64,000 nt of DNA from Cyanobium sp. Aljojuca 7A6 (lineage in GTDB: Bacteria; Cyanobacteriota; Cyanobacteriia; PCC-6307; Cyanobiaceae): assembly GCF_024346455.1 (NCBI RefSeq), contig NZ_JAGQCY010000006.1:124001-188000 (forward strand), read 5' to 3'. The notes under the pieces were generated by a model. That model was not told where the DNA came from. It saw only the letters and a program-made list of their open reading frames with translations, and ran no database searches. A program made the translations under genes and the position numbers. Position 1 is the first letter of the stretch, and each line of letters begins with the position of its first letter. Below are positions 7,704 to 17,200 of this stretch, piece by piece.

Positions 7704-9491
7704 TTAGAAAGCGGATCCCGGCGGCTCGCCGGGCTGCTGGGGCCAGCCCTGCAGCCGTTCCACCAGCCGCCCCAGCAGGGCCCGCCGGGCCTCCCCCTGC
7801 TGGCCTGCCTGGGTGATCAGCAGGGCCTTCACCTGCAGGTCGTCCGCCGTCATCGCCTCGATGCCCAGCAGGCGGGGGGGCTCCAGCAGGCGGGCGGCCC
7901 AGTGCGGATCGCTGCCGAAGGCGGCCAGTTCCTCGGCGACCACGGCCATGGCGCCCCCCAGATCGGTGAGGCGGCGCGACAGCAGCAGGGTCACTTCCGC
8001 TCCCGAGCGCAGCTTGGTGTGGTTCACCACCTGCTCGCAGTGGCTGTTGGGCACCACCACCACCCGCTGGTCGGCGGCGCGCAGTTCGGTGCTCAGCACG
8101 CCCACGTCCACCACCTCCCCTGTGCGCCCGGTGATCTCCACCCAGTCGCCGATGGCATAACGGTCGTCGAGCAGCAGCACCAGCCCGGCGACGAAGTCCC
8201 GCAGCAACCCCTGGAACACGAGCGCCAGGGCGCCCAGCACGGCGCCGCTGGCCAGCACGGCATTGGTGGACAGATCCCGGAGGACAGGGATGCCGCGGAC
8301 GGTCCAGAGGGCGAACAGCAGCAGGCAGGTCAGGTTCACCAGCCGCCGCAGCACCCGCAGCAGGCTGAGGTAGCGCTGCCGACGACGGGCGCGGTGATCG
8401 CTGCGCACCGCCGGGTGGCTGGCCCACTGGGTCAGCAGCAGCCCCACCAGGCCCCGCAGCACCGCGGCCAGGGCCAGCAGCAGCAGCGCCTTCATCAGCA
8501 CCACCAGCGGCTGCATCAGCACATCGATGGCGGCCGGGATCTGGCCGGGCCAGGCCAGCAGCAGCACCGCCCCCATGGCGACCCCCAGCAGCAGCACCAG
8601 TGCCGCCAGCAGCCGGCTGAAGGCCTGGGTGGCCTGGAGCGCCAGGGGATCGAGGCGTCCGGAACCCTCCGCACAGCGACGCTGCAGGCGCGGCAGGAGC
8701 CGGTGGCTCCGCTGCCAGAGCACCACCACCACCGCCATGAGCAGGGCCAGGACGGTCAGGGAGACCAGGCTGATCCGCAGCCGATCGTTGATCTGCTCCT
8801 CCCCGAACACCCGTCGGGCGCTGCGCAGGCGACGTTCCAGCAGGCCGCGCCAGCGCTTGGCCAGCGCCTCGGCCGTCAGGCCGTTGAACTGGGCGTCCTG
8901 CTCGGTGACCGTGAGCAGGGGGAAGGGGCTGGCGCGGCCGGGCACGACGGCCGCCAGCCGCCGATCTCCACCCGGCTCCTGAAGGACCACCACCCTCAGG
9001 GCCTCCGGCCGCCCCTGCAGCCCCAGATGGTTGGGGTCGCAGGCGGCCGTCGTCCCCTCGAGGCTGAGGTGATCCAGCAGCGCCTCACCGAGCCGTTCCC
9101 CGGGCGTGCAGGGATTGCGGGGCTCGTACAGCTGGCTGAGGTTGCCCTCGATCACCCGGGCCCGCTCGGCGGCCTCCGGCCCGGAGCCGCTGCCGGCATC
9201 CACCGCCGGTGAGGCCACGGTGATCACGGGCACCCCCAGGATCCGCACCGTGCCGAGGCGGAAGCTGCCGGCATCGCCGGTGTCGACCGCAGCGTTGCCG
9301 GTGACGCTGCGGGCCGGTGCCTCGGCCGCGGCGGTGGCCGCCAGGGCCCCCGCGGGCCGGCTGGCGCCGATGCCCACGGCCGCGACCAGCACCAGGACCA
9401 CCACCAGGGCCAGGGCACGCCGCCAGAGGAAGACGCGTCGCTGGGCTGGGGTCATCGGCGGCGCCGCGGCACTCTGGGCCGACTCTGGCAA
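7704..9491 (-). CDS. MscS-family mechanosensitive channel with long N-terminal periplasmic domain
   Basis: A pressure-release channel of the inner membrane, 595 residues and larger than E. coli MscS (286). An N-terminal hydrophobic segment (about residues 26-50) is followed by a soluble region of about 200 residues, then several membrane helices (about 255-430), a pore-lining helix (GAVLGALALVFQGLLRDFVAG), and the MscS beta domain with RYAIGDWVEITGRTGEVVDV and VVVVPNSHCEQVVNHT. The extra N-terminal domain resembles the layout of cyanobacterial and YbdG/MscK-like members. It protects against hypo-osmotic shock, in keeping with the several other ion-transport genes nearby. Confidence 0.9.
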   Translation of the reverse strand: MPESAQSAAAPPMTPAQRRVFLWRRALALVVVLVLVAAVGIGASRPAGALAATAAAEAPARSVTGNAAVDTGDAGSFRLGTVRILGVPVITVASPAVDAGSGSGPEAAERARVIEGNLSQLYEPRNPCTPGERLGEALLDHLSLEGTTAACDPNHLGLQGRPEALRVVVLQEPGGDRRLAAVVPGRASPFPLLTVTEQDAQFNGLTAEALAKRWRGLLERRLRSARRVFGEEQINDRLRISLVSLTVLALLMAVVVVLWQRSHRLLPRLQRRCAEGSGRLDPLALQATQAFSRLLAALVLLLGVAMGAVLLLAWPGQIPAAIDVLMQPLVVLMKALLLLALAAVLRGLVGLLLTQWASHPAVRSDHRARRRQRYLSLLRVLRRLVNLTCLLLFALWTVRGIPVLRDLSTNAVLASGAVLGALALVFQGLLRDFVAGLVLLLDDRYAIGDWVEITGRTGEVVDVGVLSTELRAADQRVVVVPNSHCEQVVNHTKLRSGAEVTLLLSRRLTDLGGAMAVVAEELAAFGSDPHWAARLLEPPRLLGIEAMTADDLQVKALLITQAGQQGEARRALLGRLVERLQGWPQQPGEPPGSAF

Positions 9492-9619
9492 GCGATCACT
9501 GGCATGACCGCCGCTGATCCGGAGCCTGGACGGCTATCCGACCGGACGGCTGGGGGGAGGGCCGTCACGCTCTCCCGGGCGGAGCGGCCACATTGGGAAC
9601 ACCCGATCCCTTGCGACCC

Positions 9620-10177
9620 ATGGCGGTACAGGTCCGACGCGTCAGACAGTGGCTGGCCCGGCGTCTGCGCGCCATGGCGGCGGTCCTGTGGCAGGAGCCG
9701 CCGGCGCCGCCACCGGCCCTGGCCCCGGCCCTCTCCAAGGCGCCCGCGGCCGATCCCGGTGCGGCGCTGCTGCCCGGCATGCGGGAGCCCCTCTCGGTGG
9801 AGGCGGTGGTGCTCAGCCGCGACATGACCGTGCTCAAGCGGGAAGCGGCCGATTCCCTGGCGGCCCTGGGCGCGGCCCATGCCCTGGTGAGCTCGGCGCG
9901 CCTGGCCCAGGTGCAGGAGCTGCGGCCGCGGGTCATGGCAGGCCAGGCCTCCGGTGAGGCGCTGATGGCCCTTGCCGCCGAGTACCAGGGCTGGCAGGGC
10001 GACCAGGTGCGCATCTTCGATGCCCTGGCGCTCGTTCTGCGCATGCAGGTACCCCAGGGTCTGGTGTTCGACCAGCTGGATCCCGCCCTGCAGGAGCAGG
10101 CCCGTTCCCACCTGGAGGCCCTGTCGCTGGAGTACCAGCGCCGCCTGCTCGCGGAGCAGTTCCAGGCCTCCGCCTGA
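9620..10177 (+). CDS. Conserved hypothetical protein, helical, cytoplasmic
   Basis: A 185-residue protein from the ATG at 9620; an ATG at 9593 would add nine residues. The N-terminus is basic and could form an amphipathic helix (VRRVRQWLARRLRAMAAVLW). A proline/alanine-rich linker (PPAPPPALAPALSKAPAAD) follows, then an all-helical region of about 120 residues with many Gln, Glu and Leu and no signal peptide. I do not recognise a family or catalytic motif. It lies 85 bases ahead of the Mrp operon on the same strand, which might mean shared transcription, but the gap is wider than those inside the operon. Confidence 0.6.
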   Translation: MAVQVRRVRQWLARRLRAMAAVLWQEPPAPPPALAPALSKAPAADPGAALLPGMREPLSVEAVVLSRDMTVLKREAADSLAALGAAHALVSSARLAQVQELRPRVMAGQASGEALMALAAEYQGWQGDQVRIFDALALVLRMQVPQGLVFDQLDPALQEQARSHLEALSLEYQRRLLAEQFQASA

Positions 10178-10261
10178 GGCCCGGCCTGGCCCGTCGGCCT
10201 CTGGCAGCAACGGCTACCATCCCGCTCCGTGTCCCGGCCGTCCTCCGGGAAGGAAGGTCCA

Positions 10262-10648
10262 ATGGATCCGTTCCGCCTGCTTGAGCTCCTGATCCTGGTG
10301 GCCGTGCTAGTGGGTTTCGTCGGGCTGCTGCTGCGCCGCAACCTGTTCCTCAAGGTGCTGGCCATGGACGTGATGGGGTCCGCCGTGGTCGCCCTCTTCG
10401 TGCTCGTGGCGGCGCGCGCCGGCCTGCGGAGCCCGATCCTGGCGGCCCCCCTCGCCCCCGGGGCCGTCGCGGCTCCGCTGCCCATGGCCGACCCGATCCC
10501 CCAGGCCGTGATCCTCACGGCCATCGTGATCGGCCTCTCGATCCAGGCCCTGCTGCTGGTGGTGATCACCCGCCTGGCCCGCGTCGACCCCAGCCTTGAT
10601 CTGGCCAGCTTCGATGCGGGTCGCCTCGACGCCGAGGGGCGGCGCTGA
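10262..10648 (+). CDS. mrpC: Mrp-type Na+/H+ antiporter subunit C
   Basis: A 128-residue membrane protein of the NuoK/MnhC type with three helices (about residues 5-22, 27-50 and 82-106). The motif AVILTAIVIGLSIQALLLVV is the typical third helix of MnhC/MrpC. It is one subunit of a multi-protein cation/proton antiporter related to complex I. The start is ATG at 10262 after the purine-rich GGGAAGGAAGG. The stop overlaps the mrpD start by one base. This is the first gene of the operon C-D-E-F-G-A'-B, the gene order known from cyanobacterial Mrp clusters. Confidence 0.88.
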   Translation: MDPFRLLELLILVAVLVGFVGLLLRRNLFLKVLAMDVMGSAVVALFVLVAARAGLRSPILAAPLAPGAVAAPLPMADPIPQAVILTAIVIGLSIQALLLVVITRLARVDPSLDLASFDAGRLDAEGRR

Positions 10649-12114
10649 TGGCGCCACCCTCCGGCGAGACCCTGCTGATCGGCTGGCTGCTGCTGCCTTA
10701 CACCGCGGCGTTTCTGGCCGCCCTGCTGCCCCCCCTCGCCCGCGGGCTGGCCCTGCTCTGCTGCCTGGCCACCGGCGCGGTGGCCCTTGCGATCCAGGCC
10801 GGTGCCCTGCCGGCCAGCCTCAGCCTGCTCGGCCCCTACGGAGTGTCGCTGCAGCCCGATGGCCTGGCGGCGCCGTTCCTGCTCCTCAATGCCCTGGTGT
10901 GCGGCGCGGTGGTGCTGGACAGCTGGCGCCGGACCCTGCCCGGGCCGTTCCTGCTGCTGCTGATGGTGCTGCACGGCGGCCTGGCCTCCGCCTTCGTGGC
11001 GGTGGATCTGGTGAGCCTCTACGTGACGCTTGAGGTGGTGGGGATCAGCGCCTTCCTGCTGATCCTGGGCAGCCGCTCCGAGCGCTCCCTCTGGCTGGCG
11101 CTGCGCTACCTGCTGATCGGCAACACGGTCATGACCCTCTACCTGGTCGGTGCCGCCGTCGTCTACCTGGCCCAGGGCAGTTTCCGGCTCGAGGCCGTCG
11201 CCGGGGCCGGTGCGGCCGCCCTGGCCCTGCTGCTGGTCGGGCTGCTCACCAAGGCCGGGCTGTTCCTCTCGGGCCTGTGGCTGCCCCGCACCCACGCCGA
11301 GGCGCCGGCGGAGGTGTCCGCCCTGCTCTCCGGCGTGGTGGTCGCCGCCGGGATCGTTCCCCTGCTGCGGCTGAGCGGCGTCGTGCCGGCCCTGGCGGCC
11401 GTGCTGCCGGTGATCGGTCTGGCCAGCGCCGGCCTGGGCCTGGTGTTCGCCCTGGTGGAGGCGGATGCCAAGCGGCTGCTGGCCTGGAGCACCCTCTCCC
11501 AGATGGGACTGGTGGTGCTGGCGCCGGCCGCCGGAGGGCTCTATGCCCTCGGCCACGGGTTGGCGAAGGCCGCCCTGTTCCTGGTGGCCCGCCGCTTCCC
11601 CGGCCGCGACCTGGCCGGCTGGGCCCGCCGGCCCCTGGCCGCCGGGGTGTGGGTCCCGCTGTGGATCGGTTCCCTCTCGATCGTGGGGGTGCCGCCGCTG
11701 CTGGGCTTCTTCGCCAAGGCCGGCCTGGATCGGACCCTGCCGGGGCCCACGGGCCTGCTGCTCAGCCTGCTCACCGTCGGCACCGCGGCGGTCTATGCGC
11801 GTCTCTGGGGCGCCCCCCTGCAGGAGGCAGCCGCGCCGGCCCCAGCGGAGTCCGCCTGGTCGCCCGGGGTGCTGCTGCTGCTGGCGGCGCTGGTGCTGCT
11901 TGGTGCCGCCGAGGCCAGCCGCAGCTGGAGTCCGGAGCTGCTGCCCGCGGCCGCCAAGGCGAACCTGGTGCTGGCGGCCGGGGTGGGGCTGCACCGGCTG
12001 CTGCAGCCCCTGCGGCACCGTCCCTGGTTCCGCCTGCCGGATCTTGAGGCCTTCCCCGATCTGGTGGGCGGCATGGGCGTGGTGGGTGCCGGCCTGCTGG
12101 TGTGGATCCGATGA
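10648..12114 (+). CDS. mrpD: Mrp-type antiporter subunit D (proton-conducting antiporter-like)
   Basis: The ion-translocating subunit, 488 residues with about 13 or 14 helices, homologous to the antiporter-like subunits NuoL/M/N and NdhD. Seen: the conserved helix SLYVTLEVVGISAFLLI with its buried Glu, the Lys in LVGLLTKAGLFLSGLWLPR, HAEAPAEVSALLSGVVV, and AKRLLAWSTLSQMG in the middle of the fold. In the Mrp complex this subunit is thought to move protons against Na+. Many cyanobacterial clusters carry two copies of this gene; here there is one. It overlaps mrpC (TGATG) and mrpE (ATGA). Confidence 0.92.
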   Translation: MAPPSGETLLIGWLLLPYTAAFLAALLPPLARGLALLCCLATGAVALAIQAGALPASLSLLGPYGVSLQPDGLAAPFLLLNALVCGAVVLDSWRRTLPGPFLLLLMVLHGGLASAFVAVDLVSLYVTLEVVGISAFLLILGSRSERSLWLALRYLLIGNTVMTLYLVGAAVVYLAQGSFRLEAVAGAGAAALALLLVGLLTKAGLFLSGLWLPRTHAEAPAEVSALLSGVVVAAGIVPLLRLSGVVPALAAVLPVIGLASAGLGLVFALVEADAKRLLAWSTLSQMGLVVLAPAAGGLYALGHGLAKAALFLVARRFPGRDLAGWARRPLAAGVWVPLWIGSLSIVGVPPLLGFFAKAGLDRTLPGPTGLLLSLLTVGTAAVYARLWGAPLQEAAAPAPAESAWSPGVLLLLAALVLLGAAEASRSWSPELLPAAAKANLVLAAGVGLHRLLQPLRHRPWFRLPDLEAFPDLVGGMGVVGAGLLVWIR

Positions 12115-12548
12115 GACGCCTGCTGCCCCTGCTGCTCACCACCGCCTTCCGGCTGGCTGTCTGGTGCCTGCTGACCGCCGACCTGAGCCGCCTCAACCTG
12201 CTGATCGGCCTGGTGGTGGCCCTGCTGCTGCCCCGCGCCCACTCCCGGCCCCTGCCCCTGCGGGCCCTGCTGCGGGCCCTTGGGCGCAGCCTGCTGGCCG
12301 TGCCCCAGGCCTACCTGGAGGCCCTGCGGCTGATCGTCGGCCGTGAGCCGCAGGAGGAGGAGATCAGCGAGGCCACCACCGACAGCACCATTCCCCTGCT
12401 CGTCTTCCTGGACGTGTTCCGCATCACCCTCACCCCCTTCACGATCGTGCTCGGCCTGGAGGACGGCGGTCGCCGCTACCGCATCCACGCCCTGCGCCTC
12501 CGCCGCAGCCCGGCCGCCGACCCCGCCACCGGAGGGCCGACCCCATGA
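12111..12548 (+). CDS. mrpE: Mrp-type antiporter subunit E
   Basis: A 145-residue MnhE/MrpE subunit. An N-terminal two-helix hairpin (about residues 6-45) is followed by a cytoplasmic domain with the family block TDSTIPLLVFLDVFRITLTP, in which MrpE usually has TPGT. The ATG at 12111 overlaps the mrpD stop, so an upstream in-frame ATG at 12102 is not needed. The E subunit is required for assembly in studied Mrp systems. The C-terminus (RRSPAADPATGGPTP) is probably disordered. Confidence 0.85.
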   Translation: MRRLLPLLLTTAFRLAVWCLLTADLSRLNLLIGLVVALLLPRAHSRPLPLRALLRALGRSLLAVPQAYLEALRLIVGREPQEEEISEATTDSTIPLLVFLDVFRITLTPFTIVLGLEDGGRRYRIHALRLRRSPAADPATGGPTP

Positions 12549-12793
12549 CGGTGCTGCTCTGGGGCATGGTGCTGGCCCTGCTGATCCCGATCGCGGTGGC
12601 CTGCCGGCCCAGCGACGTCTGGCACCGCCTGGCGGCCTTCTCCAGCGTCGCCAGCAAGGTGGCCCTGATCATCCTGGTGGTGTCGGCGGTGCGGGGCGAC
12701 CGGATGCTGGGCCTGGCCGGCGTGATCGTCCTGTGCGCCGGCAACGCCGGGCTGCTGCTGCTGGCCAACCTGCTGCGGGGGACGGAGCGATGA
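12545..12793 (+). CDS. mrpF: Mrp-type antiporter subunit F
   Basis: An 82-residue MnhF/MrpF subunit with three hydrophobic helices (about residues 3-20, 30-48 and 56-76) and the characteristic RPSDVWHRLAAFSSVASKVAL between the first two. Its ATG overlaps the mrpE stop and its stop overlaps the next ATG. It is a small structural subunit of the antiporter complex, present in all Mrp operons and identified mainly by size, hydropathy and position. Confidence 0.83.
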   Translation: MTVLLWGMVLALLIPIAVACRPSDVWHRLAAFSSVASKVALIILVVSAVRGDRMLGLAGVIVLCAGNAGLLLLANLLRGTER

Positions 12794-13089
12794 CCCTCGC
12801 GTCCTTCGCCGATCACGCCAGCCTGTTGCTGCTCGGGGCCGGGCTGCTGCTCTGGTTCTGGGGCACCTGGCCCCTGCTGGAGAGCCGCAGCTACCTGAGC
12901 AAGCTGCACGCCCTCTCGGTGGCCGACACCCTCGGCTCGGTCCTGATGCTGCTGGGCCTGCTGCTGCGCATCCCCGGCCAGTGGCCCCTGCTGGTGCTGG
13001 CCCTGCTGGCGCTGATCCTGTGGAACACGATCTTCGGCTATGTGCTGGCCAACTGCTCGCTGGCCTCCCGCCGGGAGCCGGAGCCATGA
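12790..13089 (+). CDS. mrpG: Mrp-type antiporter subunit G
   Basis: A 99-residue protein with three helices (about residues 11-31, 45-62 and 65-88), of the MnhG/MrpG family. The stretch SKLHALSVADTLGSVLMLLG matches the family core, which reads KlHa.s.adtlG in other species. The start at 12790 overlaps the mrpF stop, and the end overlaps the start of the following gene. It follows F in the standard E-F-G order. Confidence 0.85.
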   Translation: MTLASFADHASLLLLGAGLLLWFWGTWPLLESRSYLSKLHALSVADTLGSVLMLLGLLLRIPGQWPLLVLALLALILWNTIFGYVLANCSLASRREPEP

Positions 13090-13610
13090 GCGGCAGCGTG
13101 TCCCTGGTGGGGGAGCTGGATCTGCTCCTGCCGATCACCGCCCTGCTGCCCCTCACCGCCGTGCTGCTGGTGAGCCAGTCGAACCCTTACCAGACCCTGG
13201 TACTGCGGGGCATCCTCGGGTCGGTGTCCACCCTGATCTATGCCCTGCTGGGCGCCCCGGACGTGGCGATCACCGAAGCCCTGGTGGGCACCCTGCTCTC
13301 CACCACCCTCTATGCGGTGGCGTTGCGCTCCTCGATGGCGCTGCGGTTGACCTACCCGGCCGACGATCCCCCCAACGAGGCCACCCAGGCGCTGCTGCGC
13401 GACTGGCTGGACCCCCTGTCGCTGCGGCTGCGGCTGCTGCCGCCGGAGCCGGCGGAGCCCGGCGAGGCCGACGCGAGTCACGGCCAGCTGGGCCCGGGCC
13501 TGCGGCTGCAGCTGGCCAACCCCGGGTTGGCGGAGCGGCTGCGGGCCCTGGAGGGCTTTCGCCGCTGGCAGAGCAGCGGTGGTGAGCTGCTGCCGGGGGA
13601 GCGGCCATGA
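13086..13610 (+). CDS. MbhD/DUF4040-type subunit of the Mrp antiporter (partial MrpA equivalent)
   Basis: A 174-residue protein. The first 90 residues hold three helices with the block NPYQTLVLRGILGSVSTLIYALLGAPDVA split over two helices, followed by ITEALVGTLLSTTLYAVAL. That pattern belongs to the MbhD/DUF4040 domain, which corresponds to a segment of the C-terminal part of the large MrpA subunit. The remaining 80 residues are soluble and rich in Leu, Arg and Pro. Cyanobacterial Mrp operons lack full-length MrpA and keep only this piece, as here. It sits between mrpG and mrpB with 4-base overlaps on both sides. Confidence 0.82.
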   Translation: MSGSVSLVGELDLLLPITALLPLTAVLLVSQSNPYQTLVLRGILGSVSTLIYALLGAPDVAITEALVGTLLSTTLYAVALRSSMALRLTYPADDPPNEATQALLRDWLDPLSLRLRLLPPEPAEPGEADASHGQLGPGLRLQLANPGLAERLRALEGFRRWQSSGGELLPGERP

Positions 13611-14266
13611 CCTGGCTCTACCTGCTGGCCGCCACCGCCCTGTGCCTGGCCCCGCTGGCCGCGGCCCTGCCGCCGCCGCCCCCCATCGGGCCGATGATCG
13701 CCTCGCTGGCCGCCACCACCGACGTTCCCAACCTGGTGTCGGGGGTGATCCTGCACACCCGCCTCTACGACACCATCGCCGAAGTGGTGGTGTTCACCCT
13801 GGCCTCGATCGGGGTGCGCTTCCTGCTGGCGGGGGAGCCCACCAAGACGAGCATCCGGGCCATCGAGGATGCCCCCTCGGTGGTGCTCTGCCAGCTGGGG
13901 GCCACCATGGCCACCCTGATTGGGGTGGAGCTGGCCCTGCGCGGCCACCTGTCCCCGGGGGGCGGGTTCGCGGCGGGGGTGGCCGGCGGCACCGCCATCG
14001 GCCTGGTGCTGATCAGCGGCTCGGCCCGCCTCTCCGACCGCCTCTACCGCCGCTGGCGGGCCGACCTCTGGGAGAAGGCCGCCGTGATCGCCTTCGTGGT
14101 CCTCTCCGCCTTCGCCCTCGGGGGCGTCCCCCTGCCCGCCGGCACTTTCGGCACCCTGGCCTCGGGGGGCTGGATCCCCCTGCTCAACGGGCTGGTGGCC
14201 GTCAAGGTGACCCTGGGCTCCTGGGCGATGGTGCAGCTGTTCGTGCGCCATCGGGGGCTGCTCTAG
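13607..14266 (+). CDS. mrpB: Mrp-type antiporter subunit B (MnhB domain)
   Basis: A 219-residue subunit. After an N-terminal segment that may correspond to the MbhE part of MrpA (VSGVILHTRLYDTIAEVVVF), it has the MnhB domain with GHLSPGGGFAAGVAGGTAIG, the hallmark of this family, and further helices to the end. It is the last gene of the seven-gene operon, whose product is expected to export Na+ in exchange for H+ and so support pH and salt tolerance and bicarbonate uptake. Its stop overlaps the convergent sbcC stop by four bases. Confidence 0.88.
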   Translation: MTWLYLLAATALCLAPLAAALPPPPPIGPMIASLAATTDVPNLVSGVILHTRLYDTIAEVVVFTLASIGVRFLLAGEPTKTSIRAIEDAPSVVLCQLGATMATLIGVELALRGHLSPGGGFAAGVAGGTAIGLVLISGSARLSDRLYRRWRADLWEKAAVIAFVVLSAFALGGVPLPAGTFGTLASGGWIPLLNGLVAVKVTLGSWAMVQLFVRHRGLL

Positions 14267-17200
14267 GCGCTGACCCCCACCCGCAGGCTGGAGCCGCGAT
14301 CGCCGGCGATCACCTCGATGCCGCCGCGGATGCGCTCCCGCAGGGCGCCGACATGGCTGATCAGGCCGATCATGCGGCCCCCTTCCCGCAGCCGGTCGAG
14401 TTCGTCCATGGCCAGCTGGAGGTTGTCGGGGTCGAGGCTGCCGAAGCCCTCGTCGATGAACAGGGCCTCCAGGGGCACGCCGCCGGCGTGGGCCTGGACC
14501 GTGTCGGCCACGCCCAGGGCCAGGGCCAGCGAGGCCTGGAAGGTTTCGCCGCCCGAGAGGCTGCTCACCTCCCGTTTCTCGCCGGTGTAGGCATCCAGCA
14601 CTTCCAAGCCCAGACCGGCGTTGCGGCCGCCGCGCCCCCCCTCATCGGTGAGCTGCAGCTGGTAGCGGCCGGAGGTCATCAGGGCGAGCCGCTGGTTGGC
14701 ATAGCCGCAGATGTCGGCGAGGTAGGCCGAGAGCACCCAGCGCTGCAGGGAGATGTAGGGCGCCGCCTTGCCCTGGCAGCGGTTGGCCACGGCGCTGAGC
14801 CGCTCGGCCCGCTCCTGCTTCAACGCCAGCCCAGCGGCGCCCTCGCGGTGCTCGGCCACCAGCCGGGTGATCTCCTTCCGGGCGCCCCGGGCTTCGCTGT
14901 GGCGTTCCACCGCCCGCGTGCGGGCCAGGTCCAGGCGGGCCACGGCCTCGCCGGCGGTGGTGGTGTCGGGCCGCAGCTCCGGCAGATCGGCCAGATCGGG
15001 GGCGGCCAGGATCCCCCGCAGCTCGATGACGTCCTTGTCGTACCTCTCGATCCGCCGCTTCACTTCCTGGCGCCTGGGTTCGTCCTGAAGCTCGGCGGCC
15101 GCAGCTTCGGCGCTGGTGAAGGGTGAGGCGGCCAGCTCCTGGCCCAGCCGCCGGGCCGTCTGCTCCAGCTCGCTGCTGGCGCGGGTGTGGGCGCCGGCCC
15201 CGGCCACCAGGGCCTGGAGGGCGGCCTCCAGGGGCCCGAAGGCCCGCAGCACCGCGCCGGGCTCCAGCCCCTCCCCCAGCTCCCGCGTCACCTGAGCCGC
15301 CAGGGTCTGCTCGCGCTGGCTGGCCTCGGCGGCGGCCTGGCTCTCCAGGGCGACCGTGGTGGCGGCCGCCTCGATGGCCTTGGCCAGCTGCTGGCGTTGC
15401 TGTTCGCGGGAAGCGGTCCGCTGCTCCAGCGCCGGCAGGCCGGCGGCCAGGGCCTGGGCCGCCTGGTGGGCCGCCGCAGCCGTACTGGCGGCCTGGCGGG
15501 CGGCGTGCGGATCAGGGCCGTCGCCGGCCTTCTCCAGCACGGCAGCGAGGGCGGCCTGGGCGTTGGCCACGTCCACCGCGGCCGTCTGTGCCGCTGCAGT
15601 GGCTGCGGCCAGGGTCCGTTCCGCGGCGGCGATCGCGCCGTCATCGACGGCGTCGGCCGAGGGCCGGGCCGGCGCCGGATGGTCGGTGGCGCCGCAGACC
15701 GGGCAGGGAGCTTCGGCGGCCAGACCCCCGGCCAGCCGGGCGGCCATGCCCTCGATCTGGCGCCGCCGCAGCTCGTTGAGGCCGGCGGCCGCTGTGTTGA
15801 CCTGACGATCGGCGCCGTTCCTGGCGGCCTCGGCCGCGTGCTGCCGCTGCCGGGCCGGGGCGAGGGCTTCGGCGGCCACGGCGCGGCCATCGGCCTCCCG
15901 GGCGGCCCGCTGCAGGCCCTCGAGCTGGTCGCGGGCGCTGCGGGCCTGGGCGAGCAGCGCCAGCTCCCGCTCCTGCTCCGCCCCCAGCTGCTCCAGCTGG
16001 GCCATGGCGGTGGCCCGCCCGGCTTCGGCCTCGCGGGCCCGCTGGTTGGCGGCGGTTGCCGCCCCCCGGGCCTGGGCGGCTTCTTCGGCCTTGCGGGCCA
16101 GCTCCCGCACCTCGGCGCCCCGGGCGGCCAGGTCGGCGCCGGCCGCGGCGAGGGCCTCGGCGGAGGGCAGGGCCACCAGATCCAGCCCCAGCACCGACGG
16201 CGGCAGTGCCCGCGCCGCGGCCCTGGCCTGGATCGCCGCCCGCAACTGCTCCTGCAGCCCCCGTTCCACCAGGGCGAGAGCACGGCGGGCCCCCTGTTCG
16301 GCCACCAGGCTGGGGCGCAACGTTTCGGCCCGCTCCGCCAGCGCGAGCTTCTGGCGGTACTCGGCCACCGTCTCCTTTTTGGCTTCCAGTTCGCCGAGCC
16401 GGGTGGTGGCAGCGGAGCGCCGGTCCCAGCGCTCCGCCTGCGCCGTGAGAGCCGCCTGCGCCGCCTGGGCCGCCGTCAGGCTGGTGGTGGCCTCCTGCAG
16501 GGCGGCCTCGGTGCCCTGCACCACCACGGCGATCTGACCCATCAGCGCTTCAAGGCCAGCCTGGTCGACGGGTGGCGGCGGCGGTTCGGCCCCCTCCGGC
16601 AACTCCGGAGCCTGGGGGGCCCAGGCGTCGGCCGCCCGGCGGCGCAGCACCTCCTGCTCCCTGGCCTGATCCAGCGCCAGGTTCCGCGCCGTGCGGGCCT
16701 GCTCCTCCAGCCACCAGCCGGCCCGCTCGTAGATCACCGTGTCGAAGAGCGTTTTGAGCAGGGCTTCGCGCTCCTCCGCCTTGGCCCGCAGCACCTCGGC
16801 GAAGCGCCCCTGGGGCAGCAGGATCACCTGGCGGAACTGGGCGGCGTTCAGCCCCACCAGGTGCTCCACCTCCCGGGTCACCTCGGTGGTCTTCGCCGCC
16901 ACGGCCTGCTCCGGGGCACCGGCGTCGAGCCGGAACAGGCAGGCCTGCGGCGGCTTCTCGGTCGTGCCCTGGCCCCGGGCCTTGGGGGCGGTGTGGGCAG
17001 GGGTGCGCTCCACCCGGTAGCGGGCGGCGCCGCAGGAGAACTCCAGGCTCACCCGGGGCACGGCGCCGGGGGGGGCATGGTCGGAGCGCAGGCCTTTGAC
17101 GCTGCGGTCGCCCGACACCTCGCCGTAGAGGGCAAAGCAGAGGGCATCGAGCAGGAAGGTCTTGCCGGCGCCGGTGGTGCCGTGGATCAGGAACAACCCC

